From NCBI GenBank assembly GCA_023100825.1, contig CP095846.1, forward strand, positions 3,534,001 through 3,598,000: a stretch of DNA of 64,000 nt. Reading direction: 5' to 3'. Below are positions 42,869 through 54,037 of this stretch, one piece after another (the stretch's first letter is position 1; every line of letters begins with the position of its first letter). Position numbers and translations under genes: made by a program. Origin of the DNA: Nocardioidaceae bacterium SCSIO 66511 (lineage in GTDB: Bacteria; Actinomycetota; Actinomycetes; Propionibacteriales; Nocardioidaceae). A model generated the notes under the pieces. That model was not told where the DNA came from, ran no database searches, and worked only from the letters and a program-made list of their open reading frames with translations.

Positions 42869-43337
42869 CGGCCGCTCGCTCGATCTCGGCGAGGTCGATC
42901 TTGCCCATCTGCAACATCGCCGCCATTGCCCGCTGCGCCTTCTGCCGGTCGGGGTCCGCGACCAGCTCATTCAGCCGGGTCGGCGTGATCTGCCACGAGA
43001 CGCCATACCTGTCCTTGAGCCAGCCGCATGGGCCGTGCTGGCCACCAGAGCCGAGAGCCTCCCAGTAGTGATCGACCTCGCGCTGATCGGCGCAGTCGAC
43101 GACGAACGAGATCGACTCGTCGAACTTGAACCCCGCCTGCCCGCCGTTGAGAACCATGAACGGCCGCCCGTCGAGTACGAACGACACGGTCATCACAGTC
43201 CCTTCGGGTAACGGTCCGGCCGATCCGTAGTACGTCACCTCGGTGACCTCCGAGTTCGGGAAGACGCTCGTATAGAACTCTGCGGCGTCCTTCCCGTGCT
43301 CGCCGTCGAACCATAGGCAGTTCGTGATGCTTGGCAT
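42855..43337 (-). CDS. PhnB-like VOC protein
   Basis: 160 residues. Begins MPSITNCLWFDGEHGKDAAE and has FVLDGRPFMVLNGGQAGFKF, followed by HYWEALGSGGQHGPCGWLKD, the standard PhnB/3-demethylubiquinone methyltransferase-like VOC pattern; annotation as a methyltransferase is a known misnomer. Usually a homodimeric small-molecule binder or enzyme of unknown substrate. ATG at 43337 with AAAGGAGGG upstream; the frame extends to 43385 without support. Confidence 0.88.
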   Translation of the reverse strand: MPSITNCLWFDGEHGKDAAEFYTSVFPNSEVTEVTYYGSAGPLPEGTVMTVSFVLDGRPFMVLNGGQAGFKFDESISFVVDCADQREVDHYWEALGSGGQHGPCGWLKDRYGVSWQITPTRLNELVADPDRQKAQRAMAAMLQMGKIDLAEIERAAATDS

Positions 43338-43374
43338 GGGCGTTCCCTCCTTTGCGCCGCGTCGCACCGCGGCA

Positions 43375-43397
43375 GCTTCGTACAAATCAGACGAAGC
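43375..43397. promoter_or_regulatory. Inverted repeat upstream of PhnB-like and metallopeptidase genes
   Basis: GCTTCGT (43375-43381) and ACGAAGC (43391-43397), a perfect 7-bp inverted repeat with a 9-base spacer, lie in the 182-bp divergent gap. It is 38 bp upstream of the PhnB-like start. An operator is more likely than a terminator in this position. Confidence 0.45.
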
Positions 43398-43519
43398 AAG
43401 TGCGTGGAAGTCATCGCACCACGGTTATGGCACGAGGTCGCGAGTTTGAGATTCGCCCGCATGGGAAGGTACTCGCTGCGGCGCGAACTCCTCGCCCGCG
43501 AATACCCCGGAGGTAGCGC

Positions 43520-44929
43520 GTGTACGGAGTCCGACGTCGAGTCAGCATCATCGCAGCGGCCACACTGGCATCCGCTGCGATCACAGCCGGGGCATTCGCC
43601 ACCCCGGCGAGCGACGACGAGCCGCTGACGCAGCTGAGCACGCAGACCGTACGCGGTGAACGTGCGCTCGATACGTACGCCGGACGCGTCGACGACCTGG
43701 CCCGGCGCAACGGGCTCGAGACCGACCAGCTGCGGCAGATCCTCACCGACGACTCCACCAGCCGGATCGACTCGGACGCACGACTGTTCTATGTGGAGCC
43801 GACGGCGCCGCGTCGTGCGCGTACGACGAAGGCCGAGTCCAGTGTCACCCCCGCAGACGTACCCGAGGACGTATTCGCCCTGCACAGCAGGCCCGACTCG
43901 CATCGCGTCATCTATCTCGACTTCAACGGCCACACGATCACCGGCACGGCCTGGAACGAGTCGAAGGGCACTGATCCGGTAGAGGTCACGCCGTACGACA
44001 CCGACGGCGACCCGGCGACGTTCGGCGCCGACGAACAAGCCGTTGTGTACGAGGTGTGGCAACGCATTGCGGAGGACTACTCGACGCTCGACGTCGACGT
44101 CACAACCGAAGATCCAGGCGACGCCGCGATCAACCGCTCCGACCAGAACGACCTCGACTACGGCACTCGGCTGCTCGTCGACCCCACCGACTGGTACCAG
44201 TCGGAGTGTGGCTGCGGCGGCGTCGCGTACGTCGGAGTCTTCGACAACGCCGATGAAGGCAAGTATCAGCCCGCCTTGGTCTTCACCGACGGCGTCGGCA
44301 CCGGGGCCAAGAACATCGCAGAGGCCGCGTCACATGAGGTTGGCCACAACCTCGGGCTGAGCCACGACGGGACGTCGGCGGAGGGCTACTACTCCGGTCA
44401 CGGGCCGTGGGCCCCGATCATGGGCGTCGGTTACAGCAAGGCGATCACCCAGTGGAGCAAGGGCGAGTACGCCGACGCCAACGAACAGCAGGACGACTAT
44501 GCCGTCATGGGTGAGAACGGCACCGCTCTGCTCGACGACGACCACGGCGACTCCGAGGACGCGGCGACGACCCTCGAGCCCGGTACTCCGGTCGCCGGCG
44601 TGTCAGCGGCCGAAGGCGATGCCGACTACTTCGAGTTCACCGCCACCGCGGGTGAGCACACCATTTCGGCGTCTCCCGCCGCGGTCGGCGCGAACCTCGA
44701 CATCAAACTGACGCTGCTCGATGCCGCGGGCGAGGTCATCGGCACGTACGACCCGGCCGCGGAGCAGGTCGACGACGCGACGGCGAAGGGGCTCGACGCG
44801 ACCGCCACCGAGACGCTCGAGGACGGTACGTACTACCTGCGCGTCGAAGGCACCGGCTTCGCGAACCCGCTCGACACCGGGTACTCCACCTACGGCAGCC
44901 GCGGAGCGTACACGGTCAAGGTCTCCTGA
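43520..44929 (+). CDS. Secreted zinc metallopeptidase with PPC domain
   Basis: 469 residues. Signal peptide (about 1-28) from a GTG at 43520, a pro-region rich in charged residues (30-115), then the catalytic domain. The zinc motif is EAASHEVGHNLGLSHDGTS (HEXXHxxGxxH, about 272-284), with a downstream Met-turn in APIMGVGYSK, so it is a metzincin-type enzyme. The C-terminal 110 residues form a bacterial pre-peptidase beta-sandwich (DADYFEFTATAGEHTISASP and GTYYLRVEGTG). Extracellular proteolysis is expected. Confidence 0.87.
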   Translation: MYGVRRRVSIIAAATLASAAITAGAFATPASDDEPLTQLSTQTVRGERALDTYAGRVDDLARRNGLETDQLRQILTDDSTSRIDSDARLFYVEPTAPRRARTTKAESSVTPADVPEDVFALHSRPDSHRVIYLDFNGHTITGTAWNESKGTDPVEVTPYDTDGDPATFGADEQAVVYEVWQRIAEDYSTLDVDVTTEDPGDAAINRSDQNDLDYGTRLLVDPTDWYQSECGCGGVAYVGVFDNADEGKYQPALVFTDGVGTGAKNIAEAASHEVGHNLGLSHDGTSAEGYYSGHGPWAPIMGVGYSKAITQWSKGEYADANEQQDDYAVMGENGTALLDDDHGDSEDAATTLEPGTPVAGVSAAEGDADYFEFTATAGEHTISASPAAVGANLDIKLTLLDAAGEVIGTYDPAAEQVDDATAKGLDATATETLEDGTYYLRVEGTGFANPLDTGYSTYGSRGAYTVKVS

Positions 44930-45068
44930 CCACTCATCGAAGCAGCGACCCCGGATGCGCCCGTCGGCGCACTGAGGCAGCGGATTAGGCTGAAACCCGC
45001 GTGAAGACCCGGGAGCGGCGCTCGTTTGCCGCTGCCCTCTGCTGCAACCTCGAGGAGAGACCCCGAAC

Positions 45069-47287
<2,219 letters not shown>

Positions 47288-47288
<1 letters not shown>

Positions 47289-47746
47289 TGCCGGAGCCAG
47301 TGACAGACGACCAGCTCGCGAGCCTCCTCGACGCCGCGATCGACCTCACCCGGCAGCGATTCGCCGCCGATGAGCCCGACGTCGGGGCGGCTGCGATGCT
47401 GCTCGAGGACGGGTCCGTCGTCACGAGCACGACGCCGGACTACTTCAACAAGATGGTCGACGTCTGCCAGGAGACGGGCTCGCTTCTCGAGGCATTCAAA
47501 CGCAATCTGACGGTCACGGCCAGCGTGTGCGTTGGCAGGGTCGCTGCAGAGACGTTCCTGGTGTTGAGCCCGTGTGGCGTGTGCCTCGAACGCCTGATCA
47601 GCCACGGTCCCGACGTACGCGTCGCCGTTCCTGATGACGGCGACGCGACGCGGGCCCGATGGGTGCCGGTGAGCGAGGCGCATCCGTACTTCTGGGGCAG
47701 GATCTGGACCGAGAAGATCCCGTACCCGGGCGCCGACCACGACTGA
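47288..47746 (+). CDS. Cytidine/blasticidin deaminase-like protein
   Basis: 152 residues. The deaminase zinc site is present but with the Cys variant: VCQETGSLLEAFKRN (Cys and catalytic Glu, where many CDAs have Cys-Ala-Glu) and SPCGVCLERLISHG (second motif PCxxC). Size and motifs fit the CDA family, close to blasticidin-S deaminase-like proteins. Substrate may be cytidine or another aminopyrimidine. Its ATG shares a base with the ICD stop, so translation is probably coupled. Confidence 0.78.
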
Positions 47747-47761
47747 GCCTCCCGCCGCGTA

Positions 47762-48586
47762 TCAGGCACCGCTCGGTACGGACTCGCGCAACGCCGCCTT
47801 CGCCAGCCGAGTGAGGCCCGCGCGTACGCCTGCGTCGCGCGCCTGCGGGTGGGGCTCGGCGACCTCGAAGCGGTCGAAGTAGCAACCCGTCGTCATCGCG
47901 AGCGCCGAGTCGAGCGCGAGACGGAGTACCGGAAGTACACCGTCCTCGACGCTCGTCGCGGGCTCGAAGCCGCTGTCGCGGACCATCCTTGTCGCCATCA
48001 GATGCGCCGGATGCACGGCATTCACTGTGACGCCACGCGGCGCGAGCTCGGCTCCGAGCTCGATGGTGTCCATGATCAGCGCCAGCTTGCTGCGGCAGTA
48101 CGCCTCGACACCCTCGTACCCGTTGACGAAGCCGATGTCGGCGAGATCGACAGGTGCCTGTCCGATCGACGCGATGTTGATGATCCGCCCCTGTGGCGCT
48201 GCTTCGAGCAGTGGCGCAAGGGCCCGGTTGAGTTGGTACGGGCCGAGATAGTTGCCCACCATTCGCAGCTCGTGCCCACCCGAGTTCGTCTCTCGTACGG
48301 TTGGGTCGGTGCCACCGCCGACTGCAGCGTTGTTCACCAGAATCTCGAGCGACTCGACCATGGCGGTGACGTCGCTCGCCATGGCGGCGACATCGTGCGG
48401 CTCGGTGAGGTCAGCTCGAACCGTACGTACGCTGCTGCCGAAGGCGTCGAGCTCGGCAGTGAGCGCTCGTAATCGCTCGCTGTCCCGCCCGTGCACCACG
48501 AGGTTGAATCCGGCGACGGCGAGGTGGCGGGCGAGCGCGCGCCCCAGGCCCGACGTCGCTCCGGTGATCAAAGCTGTTCTATCCAT
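47762..48586 (-). CDS. SDR-family NAD(P)-dependent oxidoreductase
   Basis: 274 residues. Cofactor motif TGATSGLGRALARHL (TGxxxGxG, residues 9-23), NNAAVGG, catalytic Ser in IINIASIGQ and the YxxxK of EAYCRSKLALI. Extended C-terminal region resembles retinol dehydrogenase-like SDRs. The ATG at 48586 lies next to two MarR-type operators, and the divergent MarR gene probably controls it. Substrate unknown. Confidence 0.9.
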   Translation of the reverse strand: MDRTALITGATSGLGRALARHLAVAGFNLVVHGRDSERLRALTAELDAFGSSVRTVRADLTEPHDVAAMASDVTAMVESLEILVNNAAVGGGTDPTVRETNSGGHELRMVGNYLGPYQLNRALAPLLEAAPQGRIINIASIGQAPVDLADIGFVNGYEGVEAYCRSKLALIMDTIELGAELAPRGVTVNAVHPAHLMATRMVRDSGFEPATSVEDGVLPVLRLALDSALAMTTGCYFDRFEVAEPHPQARDAGVRAGLTRLAKAALRESVPSGA

Positions 48587-48588
48587 GG

Positions 48589-48622
48589 CTTGATTATTAT
48601 CAAGACCTTGATAGAAATCAAG
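48589..48622. promoter_or_regulatory. Twin MarR-type operators
   Basis: Two perfect palindromes with identical arms: CTTGATTATTATCAAG (48589-48604) and CTTGATAGAAATCAAG (48607-48622), centres 18 bp apart. The arms CTTGAT/ATCAAG are 6 bp each with a 4-bp centre. They fill half of the 67-bp gap between the divergent SDR and MarR genes. The arrangement suggests cooperative autoregulated repression of both. Confidence 0.8.
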
Positions 48623-48653
48623 AGCCAGATGTCGGTCGAGATAGGATCGCGGC

Positions 48654-49088
48654 ATGAGCCTGGCACCCGACGAGCGACTCGGACTCGACATCAAGCGGGC
48701 CGAGCAGACCCTGATGGCGGCCAAGACGAGCGCACTGCGAGCACACGGCCTGACCGTCGCGCAGTACGCAGCGCTCTACGCGCTCGCGGAGAACCCTGGG
48801 ATCTCCGGCGCCGGCTTGGCCCGGGCCTGCCTGGTCACTCCGCAGGCGGCTGCCGCGGTCCTCAAAACACTTGAGTCACGTGGCCTCATTGCACGCTCGC
48901 GCAACGAGTGGAACCTCAACGTCCGGGAATCCGCGCTTACCGACGCTGGGCGCCGTCTCCTCGCCGCCGCCGACCAGACGGCCGTACGAATCGAACAACG
49001 AATGTACGACGCCCTGACCGTTCGCGAGCGCACGCAGCTCAAGCGGCTGCTCGCCGCCTGCACGGACGCGCTGGGTACCGACTCCTGA
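48654..49088 (+). CDS. MarR-family transcriptional regulator
   Basis: 144 residues. Winged helix-turn-helix visible: GLTVAQYAALYALAENPGIS, GAGLARACLVTPQAAAAVLK, then LESRGLIARSRNEWN. The C-terminal helix (TVRERTQLKRLLAACTDAL) should form the dimer. Two palindromic operators lie directly upstream. It probably represses itself and the divergent SDR gene until a ligand binds. ATG at 48654. Confidence 0.92.
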   Translation: MSLAPDERLGLDIKRAEQTLMAAKTSALRAHGLTVAQYAALYALAENPGISGAGLARACLVTPQAAAAVLKTLESRGLIARSRNEWNLNVRESALTDAGRRLLAAADQTAVRIEQRMYDALTVRERTQLKRLLAACTDALGTDS

Positions 49089-49089
49089 C

Positions 49090-50520
49090 TCAGAAGAACA
49101 GCGGCGCCACCAGGAAGCCGATGCTCGTAATCGCCGCGTACACGACGAAGAACGCGAGCAGGAACCCCATCACGTCGCGGAACCCGAGCCGCGCGATAGC
49201 GAGCAGCGGCAGTGCCCAGAACGGCTGGATCGCATCGGTGGCCATATCGCCCCATGCGTACGCGAGCACGGTCAGGTCGAGGGGTACGCCGAGCTTATCT
49301 GCCGCCTCCGCGAGGTAGGACGCCTCGATCGCGAACTTCGAACCGCCCGAGGGTACGAAGAAGTTGAGGATTCCTGAGTACCAGTAGACGAGCACCGGGA
49401 AGGTCTGCTCATTCGCGATCGAGGTGAACCAGTCGGCGATGCGCTCGCTGAAGCCGGTTGCCGTGATCATCCCCAGAATGCCGGCGTAGAAGGGGAACTG
49501 GATGACCACGCCCCACATGAAGTTGCCACCGCGTTCGGCGGCGCGCAGGAGTGAGCGGGGCGTGCCGTGTAGCAGGATCCCGAGGAACAAGAAGATGAAG
49601 TTGACGGCGTTCAGGGTGATGCCCGACAGCACGCCGTCATCGAGCGAGCTGAAGTACAGCACGAGGTAGATGAGCCCGCCGATGCCGATGATCATGTTCG
49701 GCCAGCGCGACATCTCGATGCGCTCGGCAGGCGTCGGTTTCGCACCGGCCGCTGCCATCGCTCCGGGACCATCCGAGCTCGCACCGTCTGCGTCGACCGA
49801 CTCGTCGGCCTCGAGCACCTCGCGCGGAGGGGGCACCACCTTGTCGGCGCGCGGGTGGAGCAGCGGAGCCATGGCGACCCAGAGCAGGATCGCGATCAGC
49901 ACCATCAGCAGGTTGAACGCCGAGAAGATCGTCTGCGTGACCGGGATGACGCCGAAGTACTCCTCTGCGAAGTGGCCCGGCGTCGCGACCAAGAGCGGCG
50001 AGCTGGCCGAGAGGCCGGCATGCCAGGTGCCTGCCATACCGAGGTACGCGCACGCGACCAGCAGCCGGTAGTCGACCTTCGGCTGGCGTGCTGCCATGTA
50101 GCGCACGAGCACCGCCGAACCGACCAGCCCGAGACCCCAGTTGATCAGCACGAGCAGCATGCTGGTCGCCGCCATGACGGCAACGGCACTCTTCGGCCCC
50201 TTGGGCTTGTCGGCCACCCAGGTCAGGAAGCGCCGGAACGGCGGCGAGGTCGCGACGACGTAGCCGGTCAGGATGATCAGCGCCATCTGCATGCCGAACT
50301 CGAGCAGAGCCCAGAACCCGTCGCCCCAGCCGCGTACGAGGTCCTCTGCCTTGCCGATCGAGTAGTCGCCCGGCGAGAGGAAGAACGCCAGGACGAAGAC
50401 GACGAACGTGAGCAGGACGACGATGACCCAAGCATCGGGCACCCATCTCAAGCTCCACCGTGACAAGCCGTCGGCGACCCGCTGTGGAAGCGTCTCCTTG
50501 GTCGCAGCACTGTCGGACAT
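49090..50520 (-). CDS. Short-chain fatty acid transporter (AtoE/TIGR00366 family)
   Basis: 476 residues and about 11 helices. Family stretches: RWVPDAWVIVVLLTFVVFVL at the start, GYVVATSPPFRRFLTWVADK, LLVLINWGLGLVGSAVLVRY and SGILNFFVPSGGSKFAIEAS near the C-terminus (parts). These proteins import butyrate or acetoacetate. The ATG at 50520 is used; an ATG four codons upstream (50532) also fits. It is co-directional with the molybdopterin oxidoreductase gene (40 bp upstream), so they may be one unit. The gene ends 2 bp past the MarR stop. Confidence 0.88.
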   Translation of the reverse strand: MSDSAATKETLPQRVADGLSRWSLRWVPDAWVIVVLLTFVVFVLAFFLSPGDYSIGKAEDLVRGWGDGFWALLEFGMQMALIILTGYVVATSPPFRRFLTWVADKPKGPKSAVAVMAATSMLLVLINWGLGLVGSAVLVRYMAARQPKVDYRLLVACAYLGMAGTWHAGLSASSPLLVATPGHFAEEYFGVIPVTQTIFSAFNLLMVLIAILLWVAMAPLLHPRADKVVPPPREVLEADESVDADGASSDGPGAMAAAGAKPTPAERIEMSRWPNMIIGIGGLIYLVLYFSSLDDGVLSGITLNAVNFIFLFLGILLHGTPRSLLRAAERGGNFMWGVVIQFPFYAGILGMITATGFSERIADWFTSIANEQTFPVLVYWYSGILNFFVPSGGSKFAIEASYLAEAADKLGVPLDLTVLAYAWGDMATDAIQPFWALPLLAIARLGFRDVMGFLLAFFVVYAAITSIGFLVAPLFF

Positions 50521-50560
50521 GGTCTTCACCATCCTGATTCGGAGTTGGGGTACGCGTGGG

Positions 50561-53500
50561 TCACGCGTCGAGAGTGAGGTCGGTGACGGGCACCGCTTGG
50601 CAGGTCAGGCAGGATCGCTCGTCATCGGGGTCGGCGTCGGGCACCAGGTAGCCGACGGAGCCGGCGGCTACGGGCACCATGCAGGTCTCGCACTCCCCGG
50701 ACCGACAGCCGGCGCTGATCTGCACGCCCTCCCGCTCGGCGAGGTCGAGCAGCGTGCCGGACGACGCCTGCCATTCGGCCGTACGATCGGAGCGCGCGAA
50801 CCGGACCCGATGCCGCGCCGACGGGTCGGGCTGCCAGGTCGGCGTCGGAGTGGTGAATCGCTCGCTGAAGATGTCGTACGCGGGCACACCTCGCGTGATG
50901 AGTCCGGCGCGTACGTCGGCGATCATCGCTTCGGGGCCGCATACGTAGAAGCGCGCGCGACGCTCGATCAGATCGGCATCGACCGCCGCCGCCGTGACTC
51001 GACCGTGCTCGTCGAAGTCGATCCCGTTGCGGTCGTCGGTCGACGGCCGCGTGAAGTACGTACGCATGCGCAACCCGGACATCGTCTCGGACAGCTCTCG
51101 CAGGCGGTCGCCGAACAGGTGATGCGCACCGTCGCGCGACGAGTACAGCAGCCGGATCTCGGCGTGCGGTCTACGCCGTGCCAGGTGCTCGAGGTAGCCG
51201 ACGAACGGGGTGATTCCCACCCCACCCGCGACCAGCACGACCGGAAGGTCGGGCTCGGTGGGAAGGCGGAACCGACCGGCCGGCGACGTCACGTCGACGA
51301 CATCGTCGACCCTGGTCTCGTCGACGAGGTGACGCGAGACCACCCCCTCACGTTTGACAGTGATGGGGAGCATTCCCGCAGCCGCCGTGCCGACCTCGCC
51401 GGACAGTGAGTACGAACGCGTACCGCTCTCGTGCTCTGCCGTCAGCTGCCGCACCGTGACCTCGACGTGCTCACCCGGCGCGCAGACGGCCAACGGTGCG
51501 CCGTCGGCCGGCGAGAGCTGCAACGTGACGGCGTCGGCGGCCGCACGCTCGACGCTAGCGACCCGAAACGGCTTCGGCCCTGCCCACGACGCTTGTTCGG
51601 CGCGTTCGATGTCGCACATGGTCGCCCGCATCGGCACCGAGCCGCTGATCGGATCGACGTTGACCCCGTCGATGATCCGGTTGTAGTTGCTGCCGGAGTC
51701 GTCGAACGGGTCGTACCCGGGCAACCCGAGATCGGGCGCCGACTCCCACCAGCCGTACTCGCTGACGAGCACGCGCGGATGCAGCGACTCGTCATAGCGC
51801 GCTCGCATCCGGATCCGGCCGTGGCGGGTGCGCAGGTGGACCCAGTCTCCGTTCGCAATGCCCTTCTCGTACGCGAGCTCGGGGCTGATGTCGACCGACG
51901 GCTCCCGCGCACGCGTACGCAGGCTGGTGATTCCGCGCTGCTGGCTGTGGCAGTACCGCGCCGACTTCGTGGACGTGAGTACGTACCCGAGGCCGGAGTC
52001 GCCAGCGGGGCCGGCCGCCGGTTCGATGTGCGACGGCACCGGCTCGTACCCGTGCCGGAGGAGTCGCTCCGAGTACAACTCGACCCGGCGAGTCGGAGTC
52101 GAAAACCCTCGTACGCCACCGTCGGTCTTCTCCGCGTACGTCGCGTATCGCTGCTGTAGCGGCACTCTGAGCCCTTCTGGGTGTGCGCGCAGGTCTGCCA
52201 GCCCGAAGGGCAGCGGGTCGAGAACCCACTCCCAGGCAGCGTCGAGGTCGCCGCCGAAGAACTCGTCGCCGAGGCCGAGCCGCACTGCCAGGTCGAACAC
52301 GATCTCCAGATCGGACCGGCTGCGGCCGACCGGCGGCACCATGCGTCGACGCAGCTGGACGAGCTCCTGCGCAGCCGTGTCGATCTCGAACCCGAGGCGT
52401 AGCGCTTCACGCTCCCACGGCGTGTTGACGGGGAGCACGATATCGGCGAGCTCGGCCGTCGGAGTCATGAACTGGTTGCAGTGCACGTGAAAGTCGAGAC
52501 TCTGCAATGCCTCTCGCCCACGTCGCGTATCCGCCTGCGATACAAGGGAGTTGGCGCCGAACCCGATCAGTGCGCGTACGGCGTACGGCTGGTCGTCGAG
52601 CATCGCGTCATAGAGGTCGTGGGCCGTCACCCAACCCTGCGACGGCGGGCCGAGCGGCCGGTCGGTGAGCCCGAGTGTCTTCGCGCGCTGCTCGTCGGCG
52701 AGCTGGTCGAATGCCGTGATCGGGTTTGTCGGCGGGGCCGACGGGACGAGGTTGCCGCCGCGCTGCTCGGCGCTTCCGGTGAGTGCGTACAGGCAGGCGA
52801 TCGCGCGGTCGGTTTGGGTCGCGTTCGTGTGCTGGCCGACGCCGGTCCAGGTGTAGTACGCGGTCGACCCGGCGTCAGCGATTGCGTCGGCTAGCGCGAG
52901 TACGTCGGACTCCGGCACCCACGTGGCCGCCTCGACCCGCTCGGGGGTCCACTGGGCACATTCCTTCGCATACAGGGCGAACGCGGGTTCGCACGTCACC
53001 TCGACGCCGTCGACCTCGACCACGACCTCACCGTGCAATGCGAAGTCGTCGACATCGGCAGGCGGTGCTTGCGTCGTGTCGTAGACGCACATGTCCTCAC
53101 CGTCATACGCGACGTACGCATCGGTTTGCGAGTCTGCGATGTCACGACCGCGCAGGAAGTGCCCGGTGTCCCGTCGGACGAGCAGCGGACCGTTCGTCCA
53201 GCGGCGAACGAAACCGGCGTCGTAGCGGTGCGACGACATCAGCTGCCGCGCGAGCCCGAGCGCGAGCGCCGCGTCGGATCCGGGGCGTACCCGCAACCAA
53301 AGGTCGGCTGTCTGTGCGCTGCCTGCGCGCCGCGGGTCGACGACTGCGACCCGCGCTCCCCGCGACTGCGCGTCGGCGATGACCGTCGACTGGGCGAGCC
53401 ACGTACGGGCCGGGTTGTGGCCCCAGAGCAGAATCAGATCGGCATTCGCGTAGTCCGGGTTGGCGATCCCGCGCCCGTACGTGAACGCATGGGCGTGGTC

Positions 53501-53950
53501 CTTGTGCCAGTTGCAGATCTCGGTGGCGTACGCGATGTTCGGGCAGCCGAAGAGCCGGGCAAAGCGTTCGACCCAGTCGATCGAATCGGACATCGGGGTG
53601 CCGCTCGGCGAGGTGACGGCGAACGCAACGCCTTCCGGCCCGTGCTCCTCGCGTACGGCGCCGATGCGCCCAGCAACCGTTGCCATCGCCTCGTCCCACC
53701 CGATCTCGACCCATCCGGGGTCGACGTCAGACTTCGGGTTCGTGCGCTTCAACGGCGTCGTGAGCCGCCGCGGGCTGTGCACCAACTCGGGCGCCGCGCG
53801 ACCCTTCGAGCACAAAGCACCACCAGTGGGGTGGTCCGGGTCGGGTTCGACACCGACCAGCCGATCGCCCTGCACGGAGTAGACGGCGCCGCAGCGGGAC
53901 CGGCACAGCGTGCAGAAGCCACGCACGCGCTCCACCCCATTGGGTGCCAT
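50561..53950 (-). CDS. Molybdopterin oxidoreductase fused to flavin reductase and 2Fe-2S ferredoxin
   Basis: 1129 residues. Order: 4Fe-4S site (12-45, CTLCRSRCGAVYS and GALCSKG), molybdopterin domain of the DMSO-reductase family (about 50-560; ATEICNWHKDHAHAF probably supplies the metal ligand Cys), dinucleotide-binding domain (about 640-780), then an FNR-like FAD/NAD module (about 787-1035; RSYSLSG, VAGGVGITPFVGYLEHL, FYVCGPEAM) and a C-terminal plant-type ferredoxin (CRSGECETC and SCLTCQA). It carries a complete NAD(P)H-to-molybdenum electron path in one chain. Substrate unknown. ATG at 53950; an earlier frame is unsupported. Confidence 0.88.
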   Translation of the reverse strand: MAPNGVERVRGFCTLCRSRCGAVYSVQGDRLVGVEPDPDHPTGGALCSKGRAAPELVHSPRRLTTPLKRTNPKSDVDPGWVEIGWDEAMATVAGRIGAVREEHGPEGVAFAVTSPSGTPMSDSIDWVERFARLFGCPNIAYATEICNWHKDHAHAFTYGRGIANPDYANADLILLWGHNPARTWLAQSTVIADAQSRGARVAVVDPRRAGSAQTADLWLRVRPGSDAALALGLARQLMSSHRYDAGFVRRWTNGPLLVRRDTGHFLRGRDIADSQTDAYVAYDGEDMCVYDTTQAPPADVDDFALHGEVVVEVDGVEVTCEPAFALYAKECAQWTPERVEAATWVPESDVLALADAIADAGSTAYYTWTGVGQHTNATQTDRAIACLYALTGSAEQRGGNLVPSAPPTNPITAFDQLADEQRAKTLGLTDRPLGPPSQGWVTAHDLYDAMLDDQPYAVRALIGFGANSLVSQADTRRGREALQSLDFHVHCNQFMTPTAELADIVLPVNTPWEREALRLGFEIDTAAQELVQLRRRMVPPVGRSRSDLEIVFDLAVRLGLGDEFFGGDLDAAWEWVLDPLPFGLADLRAHPEGLRVPLQQRYATYAEKTDGGVRGFSTPTRRVELYSERLLRHGYEPVPSHIEPAAGPAGDSGLGYVLTSTKSARYCHSQQRGITSLRTRAREPSVDISPELAYEKGIANGDWVHLRTRHGRIRMRARYDESLHPRVLVSEYGWWESAPDLGLPGYDPFDDSGSNYNRIIDGVNVDPISGSVPMRATMCDIERAEQASWAGPKPFRVASVERAAADAVTLQLSPADGAPLAVCAPGEHVEVTVRQLTAEHESGTRSYSLSGEVGTAAAGMLPITVKREGVVSRHLVDETRVDDVVDVTSPAGRFRLPTEPDLPVVLVAGGVGITPFVGYLEHLARRRPHAEIRLLYSSRDGAHHLFGDRLRELSETMSGLRMRTYFTRPSTDDRNGIDFDEHGRVTAAAVDADLIERRARFYVCGPEAMIADVRAGLITRGVPAYDIFSERFTTPTPTWQPDPSARHRVRFARSDRTAEWQASSGTLLDLAEREGVQISAGCRSGECETCMVPVAAGSVGYLVPDADPDDERSCLTCQAVPVTDLTLDA

Positions 53951-53969
53951 CGGGACCTCGACTAGTACT

Positions 53970-53985
53970 CGGTAATCGACTACCG
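53970..53985. promoter_or_regulatory. Palindrome in the divergent Mo-enzyme/GntR gap
   Basis: CGGTAATCGACTACCG: 5-bp arms CGGTA/TACCG around ATCGAC, in the 87-bp gap. FadR-type GntR regulators bind short palindromes of this kind near their own gene, so it may be the operator of the GntR protein. Only this one site was noticed. Confidence 0.5.
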
Positions 53986-54037
53986 TCCAGAGAATGCCGA
54001 GACCAGGGCACGGTGTCAAGGTCACCGAGGGGGTTCA

